Numbered from the stretch's first letter, positions 48,820 to 58,741 are shown. The stretch: 64,000 bases of DNA from CAYNZV01 sp965217095 (GCA_965217095.1 OZ244235.1:1488001-1552000); one strand, 5' to 3'. Program-made: numbers and translations. The notes: generated by a model from the sequence alone, not told the origin.

Positions 48820-49251
48820 TCACCCCGTAAACGCTACTCCGGTCGCCGCCGAACTCGGCTCCGAGTCCTTCACCTCGGCGGCGATGACGTTTTCCCAGGC
48901 CTCCAGCAGGTTCTCCATTATACCGATCACATCCTCAATCGGTTTCGGATCCATTTTCACATTCGCCTGGACCAACTGACGGTAGGAGAAGAGATAGAGA
49001 CGCTGGAGGTTCAGAGCGAGGTCGTTGCCGCTGTCCAGCATTTTTTGGTCCAGGGCGTAGAGCAACTCCAGGATTATGTCCTGCGAGCGAGTGAGGCAGT
49101 TCCCTTTGCCCTCCATATCCTTCTTTTCCATGAGTAGGAGCGCTTTTTTCATGAACTTGATGGCGCCCTGGTAGAGCATGACAATCAGCTTGCCCTTGTT
49201 CGCCGTTTTGATCTGCACCTGGTTGTACTGCTTGTAGTTCGAGTTATTCAT
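48820..49251 (-). CDS. fliS: Flagellar secretion chaperone FliS
   Basis: A 143-residue helical chaperone that binds the C terminus of flagellin. The opening NYKQYNQVQIKTANKGKLIV and MLYQGAIKFMKKALLLMEKK are the family signature, and the C terminus has an additional 15-residue polar tail. It follows fliD by 25 bases and is 9 bases ahead of the split fliT-like gene. Confidence 0.95.
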   Translation of the reverse strand: MNNSNYKQYNQVQIKTANKGKLIVMLYQGAIKFMKKALLLMEKKDMEGKGNCLTRSQDIILELLYALDQKMLDSGNDLALNLQRLYLFSYRQLVQANVKMDPKPIEDVIGIMENLLEAWENVIAAEVKDSEPSSAATGVAFTG

Positions 49252-49276
49252 TAATCCTCAAGCGGTGTTCCAGTCC

Positions 49277-52200
49277 TTATCTCGTAAGCGCGGCCAATTG
49301 GCTGGAAAGAAAGTCGCCTTGCGACTGGAGGGTCGCAAGAGCGCCTTCCAAGCGGGCGAATTTGTTGACAAGGCCGAGTCGGGTTTGCTCTATACGCCGA
49401 TTCATGGAAGCTATCTGGTCGTCCAGATCGTCGATGGTGCTTTCGATCGCATCCCGGCGGCTCTTCAGCGAGCCGTCAAATTCGTCGGTGATGAATCCCA
49501 ACGCGTCGCTCAACAAACGTCCTACGCCGTAGACCAGCTGCACATCCCCCAGACTTCCCCCTGACGCCGCTAGCTCGTCGGCGGTAACTTCGACGCGCAA
49601 TGACAGGCCTTCTACATTGTCGGAATCGAGCTTCCCCGTTAGAATGCGGCCGAAACCATCGGCCTCCTCACCATTGATGGTGCCTTGCACATCGGTCCCC
49701 GCCACTTCGGTCTGCGCGAGGCCCAGCTCCGTGATCGCTTCGCCGATACTAAACCCATTTCTTTCACCGGAAGAATTGTGATCGAAAGCCAGACGGCCGC
49801 CGCTGTTCGAAGCGGTGATGTCGAGGGAAAATCTCCCCTCGTCCTCGACGTCGATGCTGCCGAGGTTCAGATTGCCGCCGCCTTCGTTCTCTTCGATCAA
49901 CGTTAACGTCAGCCGACTCGGCCCGACTTGATTGTCGGTGACCACGATGCGCCCGTTGGCATCGACGGAGGTACTTACGTTTCCGTTGAACGTGTTGCGC
50001 AGGGACTTAAGAGATCGGCCACCGTAGCGCTTCCTGGATCCCCAATAGTAAATACATTGGTCACACTATTGCCATCGTGTGTGGTGCCGTTGATGCGTAC
50101 GGTGTCCCCGGCAGTCACGTCAGCTCCGAAGATGTCGGAAAATGCCGTACCTCCGCTCACAGCCGTAGTGCCGTTCGTCGTGTTGGCTATGCTCGCCCGG
50201 CGCACGATATGCTCGCCCGGCGCACCTCGGCCACATCGCTATTGAGAGTGGTATTGATCTTCGACACCACCTGATCGAGCGACTCGCCGGCTTTCAGCTC
50301 GATGATCGCCGGACTGTCTGTAGCTTTGTCGGTTACCGTCAAGGTGTGGTCTTCCGCCAAACTGCCCAGAAGCTCCTGATCGCTTGTGAGAGAGGCATTG
50401 CTGGCGGCCCCGGTTACGGAAACGGCGTAGCTGCCCTGATTCGTGTTTCTGTTTGACGCGATGAACTCAACACTGTCGTTCGTCGTGGACCCCTTGGCCA
50501 CAAATAGTCTGCGCACATCCTCGAGGTTCTCGTTCAGGGCCGTCGTCAGACGCTCGTCGTCGATGTTGAGACGTCCGCTGCGGTCGAAGTTGATGCCGAT
50601 GAGCACGAGGGCGTTGAAACCTTCTTCTAGACCGGGAATCTGCGTGGTTACGAGCGATCTCAACCTCGACTGCAATGCTATAATGGTGGAGTCTCCCGCC
50701 AACGGCCCACCTCGCTGCGTTCCTTCGTCGACGGCAAACTGCGCATCGATCAGGTCCATCGCCGAATTGAAGCCGGAGACGAACTGAGTGATGTTTTCCC
50801 GCAGCTCGGTGGTATCGTCTTTGGTGACATTGATCTCGACGCTGCTGCCGACCTCTGCTTCTTTCAGGTCGAGGGTGATACCCTGCACTGCGTCGGTGAC
50901 GGTGTTGGTAGCGCGACTCAAGGTGATTCCGTTGATGCTGAACGAAGAGTCTTGACCCGATTGCAGGACCGACGATCTCGCTTCGATACCCTGCGTGGTC
51001 ACCGACAGCTCGCCCAGGCTCAGGCTTCCTCCCCCTTCGTTGTTGGCCTCCAGGGCCAAGCTGATGGAACTGGACCCTGCCTCGTCGTCCGCAAGGACGA
51101 TACGGCCGGAAGAGTCGATAGAGGCGGTGACGCCGTTTCCGAACGTCTGCTCAATCGAGTTCAGAAGGTTGTTGACCTTGAGGTTGGTACTGGAAATAGT
51201 AAAGCTTCCACTAACCTGGTCTCCTTCGTGATCGACCCCGGAGATAGATATCGTGTCGCCGGCTTGCACGCCGGCATCGAGGACGTCCCCGAGTCGCGTA
51301 TCTGCGGTGAGCGTCGTGGGCGCCGCCAGCACACCCAGCGCCTGCAACACGCCACCATCGTCGGAGAATTCCGTCGTGCCGTCGATTTGAAGCTCGAACT
51401 CGGTTGGGCCTATCGTGTTTATGGATGCGACGACGCCAGTGGGTGCCGCCGCGTTGATGTTGTCGCGAATATCGGCCAGGGTGTCCGTCGCGAAATCGAT
51501 GGCAACCGTCTGATCGCCAATGGTGACAGTGCCGGCGGCAGAGGATCCCAACAAGGTTTCGATCGTGTCTACGTCGCTACTCTGTAGATCGCTCTTAGCC
51601 CCATCGGTTATTGCGTTCTTGACGGCACCCTTGGCGAGATTGGTTCCGTTCGAGGTCAGGACCCGTGCAACGCTCTCGAAAGCGCTGTTGGAGCCGACGA
51701 CGATGCCGGCTGTTTCGAGCACGTTGTTGTCATCGACGAAGTCGCTCGTGCCATCCACTCTCAACGCGAAGAGCGAATTGTCGTCCTCGTCAGTGCTGCT
51801 GACGATCGATGTCGTCACCCCGGTAAGCCCGGCTGCGTCGATCTTGGATTGAATGTCAGCCAAGGAATCTTCCGCCAGATCGATATCAACGTTCTGACCT
51901 CCCACGACTACGGTTCCGGACTGCGCTCCGCTCAGACCCAGCAAGGATCCGACCGAGGTGGTCGTGCTGCGGAACTGATCCGTCTCTACGCCGGATGTAA
52001 TGCCGTCGGCGGTGACCCCTTCCGAATCTAGGATACCCATGCTGGTGAGCACACCGCTCCCGTCAGCAAAGGTGGTCGTACCGGAAATCTCCAGCTGAAA
52101 GCGATCGATCCCGCCCTGATTGCTGGCGACGACGTCGGCGGTTACGCCGGTAGGAGCAGCAGCATTGATCTTGTCGCGGACATCAGCCAGGGTATCTACG

Positions 52201-52955
52201 GCCAGATCGATGGCAATCTCCTGATCCCCAATGGTGACGGTGCTGGATGGGGGCGAACTGAGATTCAAAAGGCTCCCCAACGATTCGTCTTCGGCGAGGA
52301 ACTGGGCACTGCGTGCGCCGTTTACGAACGCGTTTTTTATGGAAACGTCGCTGGAAGTGAACCCGAGCCCCTGCAAAACGTTGGTCCCGCTGGCATCCTT
52401 GAGGTCGAATCCCGCTTTCCCCACGTCTTCTGCCGTCAGGATCAACCGGTTGTCGCCGTTGGCGACGGTCAAAATCTGCGCCGATACGCCGGCGTTGGCA
52501 TCGTTGATGGCCGAACGAATGTCGACGAGACCGTCGTCTTCGCCGATTTCGACACCGTCACCGTTGATGACGATTTCACCGCTGAGATTCAGCGCATCTG
52601 TAAGGCTTGAAAAGGAACGGGAGGAAATTGACTGCGCCTGCGCCAGCTCGAGCACCTCGACGTTGAAGGTGCCAGCAGCTGCCTCATTGGTGGCCGAAAC
52701 CCCGACCTTTGCCGTATCGGAGGAGCGGGCATTGACGATCGAAAACAGATCGTCATCCTCCAGCTTCTCTACCGAACCCTTGAGGTTGAGAAGATTGGAG
52801 TTGATCGCTTGAATCAGGCCCCGCTGCTGCTCCAGGCGGACTTGCCGCTGCTGGATCAGGACTACGGGCCGCCGTTCAATATCGACCAGCTGGCGTATAA
52901 TGAGATCCGTATCGAGACCGGATCCGAGGCCAGAAAAGGACACTCCTTGGGACAT
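49277..52955 (-). CDS. fliD: Giant flagellar cap protein FliD with inserted repeat modules; frame broken twice
   Basis: Flagellar filament cap and flagellin polymerisation factor. The N terminus (SFSGLGSGLDTDLIIRQLV) and the C-terminal coiled coil (RIEQTRLGLVNKFARLEGAL, ending TLQSQGDFLSSQLAALTR) are standard, but the chain would be about 1220 residues against the usual 450-700. Three related flagellin-hook IN-type repeats (TVTIGDQEIAIDLAVDTLAD and two more at about 110-residue steps) are inserted, and a second module type occurs twice. The frame is broken by a 20-bp tandem duplication at 50188-50225 and by one missing A in TTAAG near 50008; both are easily restored. Start ATG at 52955. Confidence 0.88.
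50188..50225. repeat. 20-bp tandem duplication inside fliD
   Basis: An 18-bp sequence (TATGCTCGCCCGGCGCAC) occurs twice with a 2-base spacer. One copy fits the reading frame EVRRASIANTTNG; the second shifts it. Confidence 0.85.
51453..52240. repeat. Three related repeat modules encoded in fliD
   Basis: Segments at about 52168-52240, 51850-51920 and 51453-51530 encode IGDQxIAIDLAxDTLADIRDKI-like units, spaced 110-125 codons. The first and third are also close at the DNA level (for example GTGACGGTGCTGG and GTGACAGTGCCGG), pointing to recent duplication. Confidence 0.75.
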
Positions 52956-53014
52956 AAAGCGCTATCCTTCAGACCACTATGTAACAGTGAAGACGAAGCT
53001 TGAGAGTTTCTCTC

Positions 53015-53359
53015 TCAGGCTTCGTCGTTCACTAACAATCCGATAATCTTTTGCACACTCACACTCGCATCCAGGACCTGCTGTGGGGGAATCTGTTTGA
53101 CGATATCCCCGGCCGAATCCTTGATTCGCAGGAGTAACATTCCGGTCGCGTCATCTACCGAGACCGAGTAGTCGCCGTCGAACCGGCTGAGGGCCTCGTT
53201 TAGGTCCTCGGCCAGCACTTCCACATCCTTTGCAGACAGTTCCGCGGGCTTCTGCTCTACTTTTTTCTCAGCTTCCGCCTGCCCGGTTCCCTGTCGGGAT
53301 CTGGCGCTCTCCTGGAGAGCCACGTGCGATAAGTTTTGGGAACCAATTCCTTCTATCAT
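53015..53359 (-). CDS. flaG: FlaG-family flagellar protein
   Basis: A 114-residue FlaG protein, linked to flagellin and filament length control. The C-terminal FlaG core reads YSVSVDDATGMLLLRIKDS followed by GDIVKQIPPQQVLDASVSVQ. The N terminus is a polar Gln/Lys-rich linker. It lies 59 bases upstream of fliD and opens the flaG-fliD-fliS-fliT run, after flagellin gene 3. Confidence 0.92.
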   Translation of the reverse strand: MIEGIGSQNLSHVALQESARSRQGTGQAEAEKKVEQKPAELSAKDVEVLAEDLNEALSRFDGDYSVSVDDATGMLLLRIKDSAGDIVKQIPPQQVLDASVSVQKIIGLLVNDEA

Positions 53360-53527
53360 TTTAGATCACCTCTCCGGGAGAGATGCTTTCCATTCTCAGT
53401 TTACCGTGTCATCGCTCCTCGCGGTAGAGTTCCCCTGTTGAGCCGTGGACGACGGCGCGTTCCAGTCCGGTACTGCCGACTGAAATCCGCGCCATCTCCA
53501 CTTTAAATAGCTCCTTTACCGGGTCTC

Positions 53528-54746
53528 TTACTGCAGCAGCGCAAGTGCGTTCTGCGGCAGAACATTTGCCTGTGCGAGCATGGCCGTGGCCGCCTGCGAC
53601 AGGATCTGTGCCCGCGTAAAGGACGTAACTTCGGCAGCGATGTCGGCATCGCTGATCGATGCTTCCGACGCCTGGATGTTCTCAATCTCGTTTTCGGTAT
53701 ACGAGATAGTGAACGACAGCCGATTCTGAAATGCACCCACATCACCACGTTGCTGTGCAACGGCGGTGACGGCTTGATCGAGCGCCGTAATCGCGGTGCG
53801 CGAGTCGCCTATCGTCGCAACAGAGGCCGTGGTCAGGTTCAGATTCACGCCGGTGGCCGACATGTCGAGGATGTTCACCTCGATGCGGTTGAACGCTCTG
53901 TCGGTCGGCCCGACCTGAAACGATCCGCCGGTGCCCGTATTGATGACGATCGTCTGTGCCTCGAGCGCGCCGTCGGCGTAGGAACCCGTCGCGGTGCTGA
54001 CATTGCGGCCGGCCAGGGTAACCTGAATCCCGAGGCGGTCGAAGTTCGCCACGATCTGCGAGCCGGTGGCGACGAAATTGCCGTCCAACAGGGTGCCCAC
54101 GCGAATCGTCTGCGAGACTACGCCGTTACCCAGGGTGATCTCGCTGTCATCAGTTGTGCTGCCACCGCCGGTAGCGTTGGCGGCACCGCCATCCTGGAAG
54201 GTGTAGGTTCCCGCAGCGGCTCCCGAGATCTTGGTGTCGGTAACACCGCTCGTGTTGCTGGCCGTCACGGTCGTCGACGTGGCTGAGTCAACTAGGTTTC
54301 CATACGTGGCTGAGTCAACTAGGTTTCCCCTGCAACAATGTCTGATTGTTGTAGGTCGTAGCGCTCGCTATGCGGTCGATTTCCTGCGACAGCTGCGTGA
54401 ACTCGGCCTGGATCGACTCGCGATTCCCGTCATTGACGGTACTGGAGGCAGACTGCACCGCCAGCTCTCGCATCCGGATGAGGATGGCGTTGACCTCATT
54501 GAGGGAGCCTTCGGCCACCTGCAACAGGTTCGCACCTTGTTCCGCATTGAGGACATTCATCCTCAGACCGGAGATCTCGGCTCTCATCCCTTCTCGAACC
54601 GACAAGCCTGCGGCATCGTCGGCTGCCCGGTTTACCCGCAACCCGGAAGCTAATCGTTCCAGTCTAATTCCCAGCGTGCGGTTGTTCTCGTTTAAGTGCC
54701 GCCTCGAATTGATGGCGGCTATGTTGTTGTTAACACGGAGTGGCAT
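53528..54746 (-). pseudogene. Flagellin gene 3, frame broken by a tandem duplication
   Basis: From the ATG at 54746 (preceded by AAGGAGG) the flagellin N terminus is normal (LGIRLERLASGLRVNRAADD, then EIDRIASATTYNNQTLLQG), then the frame ends just after LLQGKPS. A second frame resumes as TVTASNTSGVTDTKISG and runs to the C-terminal D0 helix (AMLAQANVLPQNALALLQ). Between them lies a 27-bp tandem duplication (54277-54328) plus a loss of four or five bases before it; read in the restored frame it encodes GNLVDSATYGNLVDSAT. A paralogue undergoing decay and a misassembly are both possible. Confidence 0.82.
54277..54328. repeat. 27-bp tandem duplication inside flagellin gene 3
   Basis: A 25-bp sequence (ACGTGGCTGAGTCAACTAGG onward) occurs at 54277-54301 and 54304-54328. 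The period of 27 is a multiple of three. Confidence 0.88.
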
Positions 54747-54933
54747 CTAATCGAACCTCCTTGTTTGTCGAATACTTAAATGGCATCCCTGCCAAATATG
54801 TATGCCCTGTTCCCCAACAGGTGATGCAGTTACCCGATCGATCCAAAAAAAGTGTTTTAAACCAAAGACGTTGTTTCAAACCTCCTTCTCAACAAAACTG
54901 ATGCTGCCTAGACTTTGGCCATCTTGTAATAAC

Positions 54934-54961
54934 TTATCGGCAATTCACCTGGTGATCTTTA
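54934..54961 (-). promoter_or_regulatory. Sigma28-type promoter of flagellin gene 3
   Basis: The minus strand has TAAA (54958-54961), 16 bases, then a perfect GCCGATAA (54934-54941). The -10 element is exact and the spacing one base longer than the most common. It lies about 190 bases before the start codon. Confidence 0.75.
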
Positions 54962-54985
54962 GCACTTTTCTGCATTTGATCACAA

Positions 54986-55024
54986 ACGAGCCGAGGCCCT
55001 GACCGAAGGCCAGGACCTGCTCGT
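54986..55024 (-). terminator. Hairpin terminator after flagellin gene 4
   Basis: ACGAGC and GCTCGT (54986-54991 and 55019-55024) enclose a nested GG-CCTG-CC stem with a TTCG loop in the leftward transcript, 60 bases past the flagellin stop. The following T run is short (TTTGTG). Confidence 0.6.
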
Positions 55025-55084
55025 GTGGTTGTTTCTTTATTATCGTCACCTACTAGGTAGATCTTAAGCTGTCAAATGCCCTTT

Positions 55085-56248
55085 CTATTGGAGCAGCGAC
55101 AAAACCTGTTGCGACTTGGCGTTAGACTGGGTCAGCATGGAGATCGCCGCCTGGCTCAGGATCTGACCTCGCGTAAAAGCGGTTACCTCGGTCGCCATGT
55201 CGGCATCTCTCAAAGTCCCTTCGGAGGCGGTATTCCCCTCGATGGAACCGTCGGTGAAGTTGATCGTATGCTGCAACCTATTCATTATACTACCGAGATC
55301 GCCTCTGACCTGGGCTACCTTCTCAATAGCTTGATCGAGCTGGCCAATCGCCGTGCGCGCGCTCAGTTGGGTACCCAGGGAGACTGCGTTCAGGTTCAAA
55401 AAGGCACCCGAAGCGCTCAGATCCTCAATCGTCACTTCGACTCGGTCCTCTGTGGCATTGTCAGCTCCTACCTGAAACGAACCTCCGGTGCCGCCGTCGA
55501 TGACGATGGTCCGGGCGTTCAGATCTCCGTCGACGTAACTGCCGGTAGCGGTGCTGACGTTGTGGCCCGCCAGGGTAACCTGAATTCCGAGCCGGTCGAA
55601 GTTGGCCACCGAGGTTGTGCCGGTGGCTACCGCGCTGCCATCCAGCAGGGTGCCGATGTTTATGGTCTGGCTGACGGTGCCGTTGCCCAGCGAAATCTCA
55701 CCGTCGCCGGCCGTGTCGCCGAAGGTATAGGTTCCAGACGCGGCGCCTGAAATACGCACCTTGGTCGCCCCAGTCTGGTCGCCGGCGGTCAGGGCTGTCG
55801 AATCGGTCAACCCTACCGTATTGCCGAAGCCGCTGAGCAGAGTTTGATCGTTGTAGACCGCAGACTTCGATATGCGATCGATTTCCGACTTCAGCTGATT
55901 GACTTCGGCTTCGATCGATTCGCGATTCTTGTCGTTGGTTGTGCTGCTTGCCGATTGAACCGCCAGGGTGCGAATCCGAATCAACATGGCGCTGACCTCG
56001 TTCAAAGCCCCTTCGGCTACCTGAACGAGATTTGAACCCATCTCGGCGTTTCTGACCCCCTGGGCCAACCCGGTGATCTGCGCCCGAAACCCCTCCGAGA
56101 TCGCCAGTCCAGAGGCGTCATCGTCGGCGTTGTTGATGCGCAAACCGGATGAGAGTCGCTCGAGGCGGGTGTTCAGATCCTCGTTGTTCATCCGGACGTG
56201 CCGCCTGGTGTTTATGGCGGAGATATTGTGGTTAACTTCCAGGGCCAT
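55085..56248 (-). CDS. Flagellin (gene 4), intact
   Basis: A 387-residue flagellin. The N-terminal helices (VNHNISAINTRRHVRMNNED, LERLSSGLRINNADDDASGL) and C-terminal D0 helix (AAISMLTQSNAKSQQVLSLL) are typical; the middle (about residues 160-290) is the variable domain with VRISGAASGTYTFGD and GIQVTLAGHNVSTATGSYVD repeated in related form in genes 1 and 3. It has a CAAGGAGGT ribosome site and a sigma28 promoter. As the best-preserved standard copy it is likely the main filament protein. The name fliC is often used for such genes. Confidence 0.93.
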   Translation of the reverse strand: MALEVNHNISAINTRRHVRMNNEDLNTRLERLSSGLRINNADDDASGLAISEGFRAQITGLAQGVRNAEMGSNLVQVAEGALNEVSAMLIRIRTLAVQSASSTTNDKNRESIEAEVNQLKSEIDRISKSAVYNDQTLLSGFGNTVGLTDSTALTAGDQTGATKVRISGAASGTYTFGDTAGDGEISLGNGTVSQTINIGTLLDGSAVATGTTSVANFDRLGIQVTLAGHNVSTATGSYVDGDLNARTIVIDGGTGGSFQVGADNATEDRVEVTIEDLSASGAFLNLNAVSLGTQLSARTAIGQLDQAIEKVAQVRGDLGSIMNRLQHTINFTDGSIEGNTASEGTLRDADMATEVTAFTRGQILSQAAISMLTQSNAKSQQVLSLLQ

Positions 56249-56372
56249 ACCAAAACCTCCTTGTCTTGGGGCTCTTCCATTTTACCGGAAGATTCATTCC
56301 TCCGGGACTGAATGATTCCAAGTGCCATGTAATGGAACTTCATATCACTTGATATTACTTTCTACACCCCTT

Positions 56373-56399
56373 TTATCGACATGGACCCAAAGTGCTTTA
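56373..56399 (-). promoter_or_regulatory. Sigma28-type promoter of flagellin gene 4
   Basis: Minus strand TAAAGCAC (56392-56399), 11-base spacer, GTCGATAA (56373-56380). It lies about 125 bases before the start codon. Confidence 0.72.
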
Positions 56400-56430
56400 G
56401 ATAATTCTTTCCGTTTCGGCATTTCTTTTC

Positions 56431-57864
56431 CTACTGCAGGAGCTGCAATGCCGCTTGTGGTATTGCGTTCGCTTGGGCTACCATAGCGGTGGCCGCCTGC
56501 GTAAGTATCTGCTGTCTCGTGAAGGCCGAGATTTCCTCGGCGACATCCGCATCGCGAATCGCGGATTCAGCCGCCTGGAGGTTCTCGATGGCGTTTTCCA
56601 GGTTTCGCGTCGTGAACCCAAGCCGATTCTGCACGGCGCCAAGGTCGCCACGCTGCCGTGCGACGGCGAGAATGGCCGAGTCGATGCGGGCGATGGCCGC
56701 CTTGGAACTCTCGAGATTGGCGACGGAAAGCCCGGTCAGGTTCAATGTTGGGCCGCTGGCGCGCATATCACCGATGTTCAGCGAGATACGGTTGGATGCC
56801 TCGTTGTTCGGACCCACCTGTAACACACCGCCTTCTGACTTTTCGATCACGATCCGCTTCGCGTTCAGGCGGCCGTCTGTATAGGAGTTGGCGGCAACGG
56901 TGTTGAGAACGTTGTCTGCCGTGTCTGTAAATATATTTCCAGCTGTTTCGATCTGAATCTCGTTCAAGGTGGCGTCGAAGGTCGCCGATCCTGGCGTGTC
57001 AAGTGATGCAAGAACAGTGTTCAGGCTGGTGGCAATGTTCGCCAGGGTTTCCCCTGCAGGCACGGTAACCGATTGGTTCCCGACGATGATGGTACCTCCA
57101 CCGTTAGCGACTTGCGATTTCAGCGTCGTAGATGTCGTGTCGACGGTGGGGCCGACCATCGTGACTTGGACTCCCAGCCGATCGAAATTGGCGAGAAAGG
57201 TGGTCCCCGTCGCCACCAGATTTGTTCCGTCGGAGCGATCGAGGGTCGAACCCACGTCGATAGATTGACTGAGCGCGGTCCCGTCATCGAGGGTAATGGA
57301 TAGAGTAATCTGGTTGTCGTCCGTTCCCGTGTCCGAGAAAACATAGGTGCCGGGCACCGCCCCGGAGATTCCTATCTCTGTAACACCGGAGAACCCTTGC
57401 AATGCCGTGGAGACCGAACCTGTCTGGGAGACGGCGTTGCCGAATCCGGTCAGGAGCGTGGTCTTGTTATAGGTCGTGGAAAGGGCAATACGGTCGATTT
57501 CCGCTTCCAGCTGATTGAACTCAGCCGAGAGCCCCTGCCTGTTTGAATCGTTGATGGTTGAGTTCGCCGACTGCACCGCCAACTCCCGCATACGACGGAG
57601 CATGGTGCTTACTTCATTTAGCGATCCTTCGGCAAGCTGAATGAGACTGGTGCCCTGTTCGGCGTTGCGTACGCCCTGGCGCATGCCCAGGAGCTCGGAC
57701 CGCATGCCCTCCGAAACAGAGAGGCCGGCCGCGTCATCGGCACCACGGTTGATTCGCAGACCTGACGAGAGCCGCTCGATGCGCCTCGTGAAGTCCGCGC
57801 TGTTCATGTTCAGGTTACGAGCCGCGTTGATAGCGGCAATGTTGTTACCCACTCTTATGGGCAT
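56431..57864 (-). CDS. Flagellin (gene 5) with an inserted domain
   Basis: A 477-residue flagellin, about 90 longer than gene 4. The N- and C-terminal domains are typical (FTRRIERLSSGLRINRGADD, MVAQANAIPQAALQLLQ). The extra length lies in the middle, at about residues 245-335: GTIIVGNQSVTVPAGETLAN resembles the IN-type module of the FliD in this window. The ATG follows CAAGGAGGT. A sigma54-like -24/-12 element rather than a sigma28 promoter lies upstream, suggesting that it is expressed at a different time. Confidence 0.92.
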   Translation of the reverse strand: MPIRVGNNIAAINAARNLNMNSADFTRRIERLSSGLRINRGADDAAGLSVSEGMRSELLGMRQGVRNAEQGTSLIQLAEGSLNEVSTMLRRMRELAVQSANSTINDSNRQGLSAEFNQLEAEIDRIALSTTYNKTTLLTGFGNAVSQTGSVSTALQGFSGVTEIGISGAVPGTYVFSDTGTDDNQITLSITLDDGTALSQSIDVGSTLDRSDGTNLVATGTTFLANFDRLGVQVTMVGPTVDTTSTTLKSQVANGGGTIIVGNQSVTVPAGETLANIATSLNTVLASLDTPGSATFDATLNEIQIETAGNIFTDTADNVLNTVAANSYTDGRLNAKRIVIEKSEGGVLQVGPNNEASNRISLNIGDMRASGPTLNLTGLSVANLESSKAAIARIDSAILAVARQRGDLGAVQNRLGFTTRNLENAIENLQAAESAIRDADVAEEISAFTRQQILTQAATAMVAQANAIPQAALQLLQ

Positions 57865-58270
57865 TGCTAGACCTCCTTGCTCGCCGGACAGCCCAGGCTC
57901 TCCCTAGCGCTCCGGCCCGTATTATCTTCGAACTACCACGATGGCCAGCTCGAAGTCGCAGGTTACGAGTCCCGATTTAGCAAGGAATATGCCAGTCCCG
58001 CCATGACACCTACAGAAAATTCACATAAGCTACTGTTACTTATCGCTTTAAGAAGACAAATGCGGTCGTCTACGAGATCGCTGAGGGGCTTCAAAAGTGG
58101 CGATCGGGCGGGGCATTGGGCAACAGGGAGGAAGAATTTACCAATGATTCCAGGCGGTCTGCGCTGTAGAAAGTGCGATCATACGGTATGGGTAGACGGG
58201 TGCCCGGCGAGAAAACGGGCTTGACGACCTGCCATAACATTGTTTAAATGGTTGGTACCGAGCGACTTCC
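57865..58270. other. Intergenic region between flagellin gene 5 and a plus-strand gene
   Basis: This 406-base gap contains the ribosome site of flagellin gene 5 and a sigma54-like promoter at 57979-57994. Open frames across it (for example one of 115 codons at 57877-58224) lack recognisable motifs and family-like composition, so I do not call them genes. I see no terminator. Confidence 0.6.
57979..57994 (-). promoter_or_regulatory. Candidate sigma54-type promoter of flagellin gene 5
   Basis: On the minus strand TGGCAT-ATTCC-TTGCT matches the -24 GG and -12 GC spacing of sigma54 promoters (TGGCAC-N5-TTGCT) with a single difference. It lies about 115 bases before the start codon, and no enhancer-binding site was identified. 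Confidence 0.6.
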
Positions 58271-58591
58271 ATGGTCAGACCAATCGAAATCCAGGACAAC
58301 CTGTCGAAAGCTCCGTTCGCGGCGCGGGAACAGCATCTGCAGCAAGCCAACGCTCAAGCGGCACAACAACAGGTGGATGCGGAGGTTGCCGAGGTGCGAG
58401 TCCTCGATCAGAGTCGCGCCGTCCCACTGGATGAAACCTCTCCTGCCCAACTTGCAATCGGCGACCGAGCCCGCAGCGGTAACCCCACCTCAAGCACCGA
58501 ACGTCGCCAGAAACCTCCCGAGCCGGCAGCAAGAACCACCCCTCCCGCCGGCGATCAAAACGGATCAGAACGCGTCGATTTTCTGGCGTGA
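58271..58591 (+). CDS. Small protein of unknown function in a flagellar locus
   Basis: A 106-residue soluble protein. It opens with VRPIEIQDNLSKAP, then a helical Gln/Ala-rich stretch (EQHLQQANAQAAQQQVDAEV), and ends in a Pro/Thr/Ser-rich, probably disordered tail. I do not recognise a domain. Short proteins with similar openings seem to occur beside flagellar genes in FCB-group genomes, but this is an impression I could not verify. There is no clear Shine-Dalgarno before the ATG. Confidence 0.5.
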   Translation: MVRPIEIQDNLSKAPFAAREQHLQQANAQAAQQQVDAEVAEVRVLDQSRAVPLDETSPAQLAIGDRARSGNPTSSTERRQKPPEPAARTTPPAGDQNGSERVDFLA

Positions 58592-58741
58592 TGCCGATAT
58601 ATGAAGGTATAGGCTATTCCGCAGCGCGGCTGTCGCGGGTTTGCTCTTGTTGCATCTTTTGATTACTTGACAGGGGTGTGCCGTTCCGGACTTTCGAGGC
58701 AGGCCCGGATCCACCCCACCTCCGATCATGGCAGGTAGCGG

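Larger units (their letters stand above)
54747..55084. other. Intergenic region between flagellin genes 3 and 4
   Basis: This 338-base gap holds the sigma28 promoter and AAGGAGG ribosome site of gene 3, and the terminator hairpin of gene 4 at its right end. I see no coding region in it. Confidence 0.75.

Noticed and set aside
51849..52031. Plus-strand frames opposite fliD
   Set aside because: They are shadows of the repeat modules on the minus strand.
57877..58224. A 115-codon plus-strand frame upstream of the small flagellar-locus gene
   Set aside because: No ribosome site or recognisable motif, and it covers the sigma54-like promoter region on the other strand.
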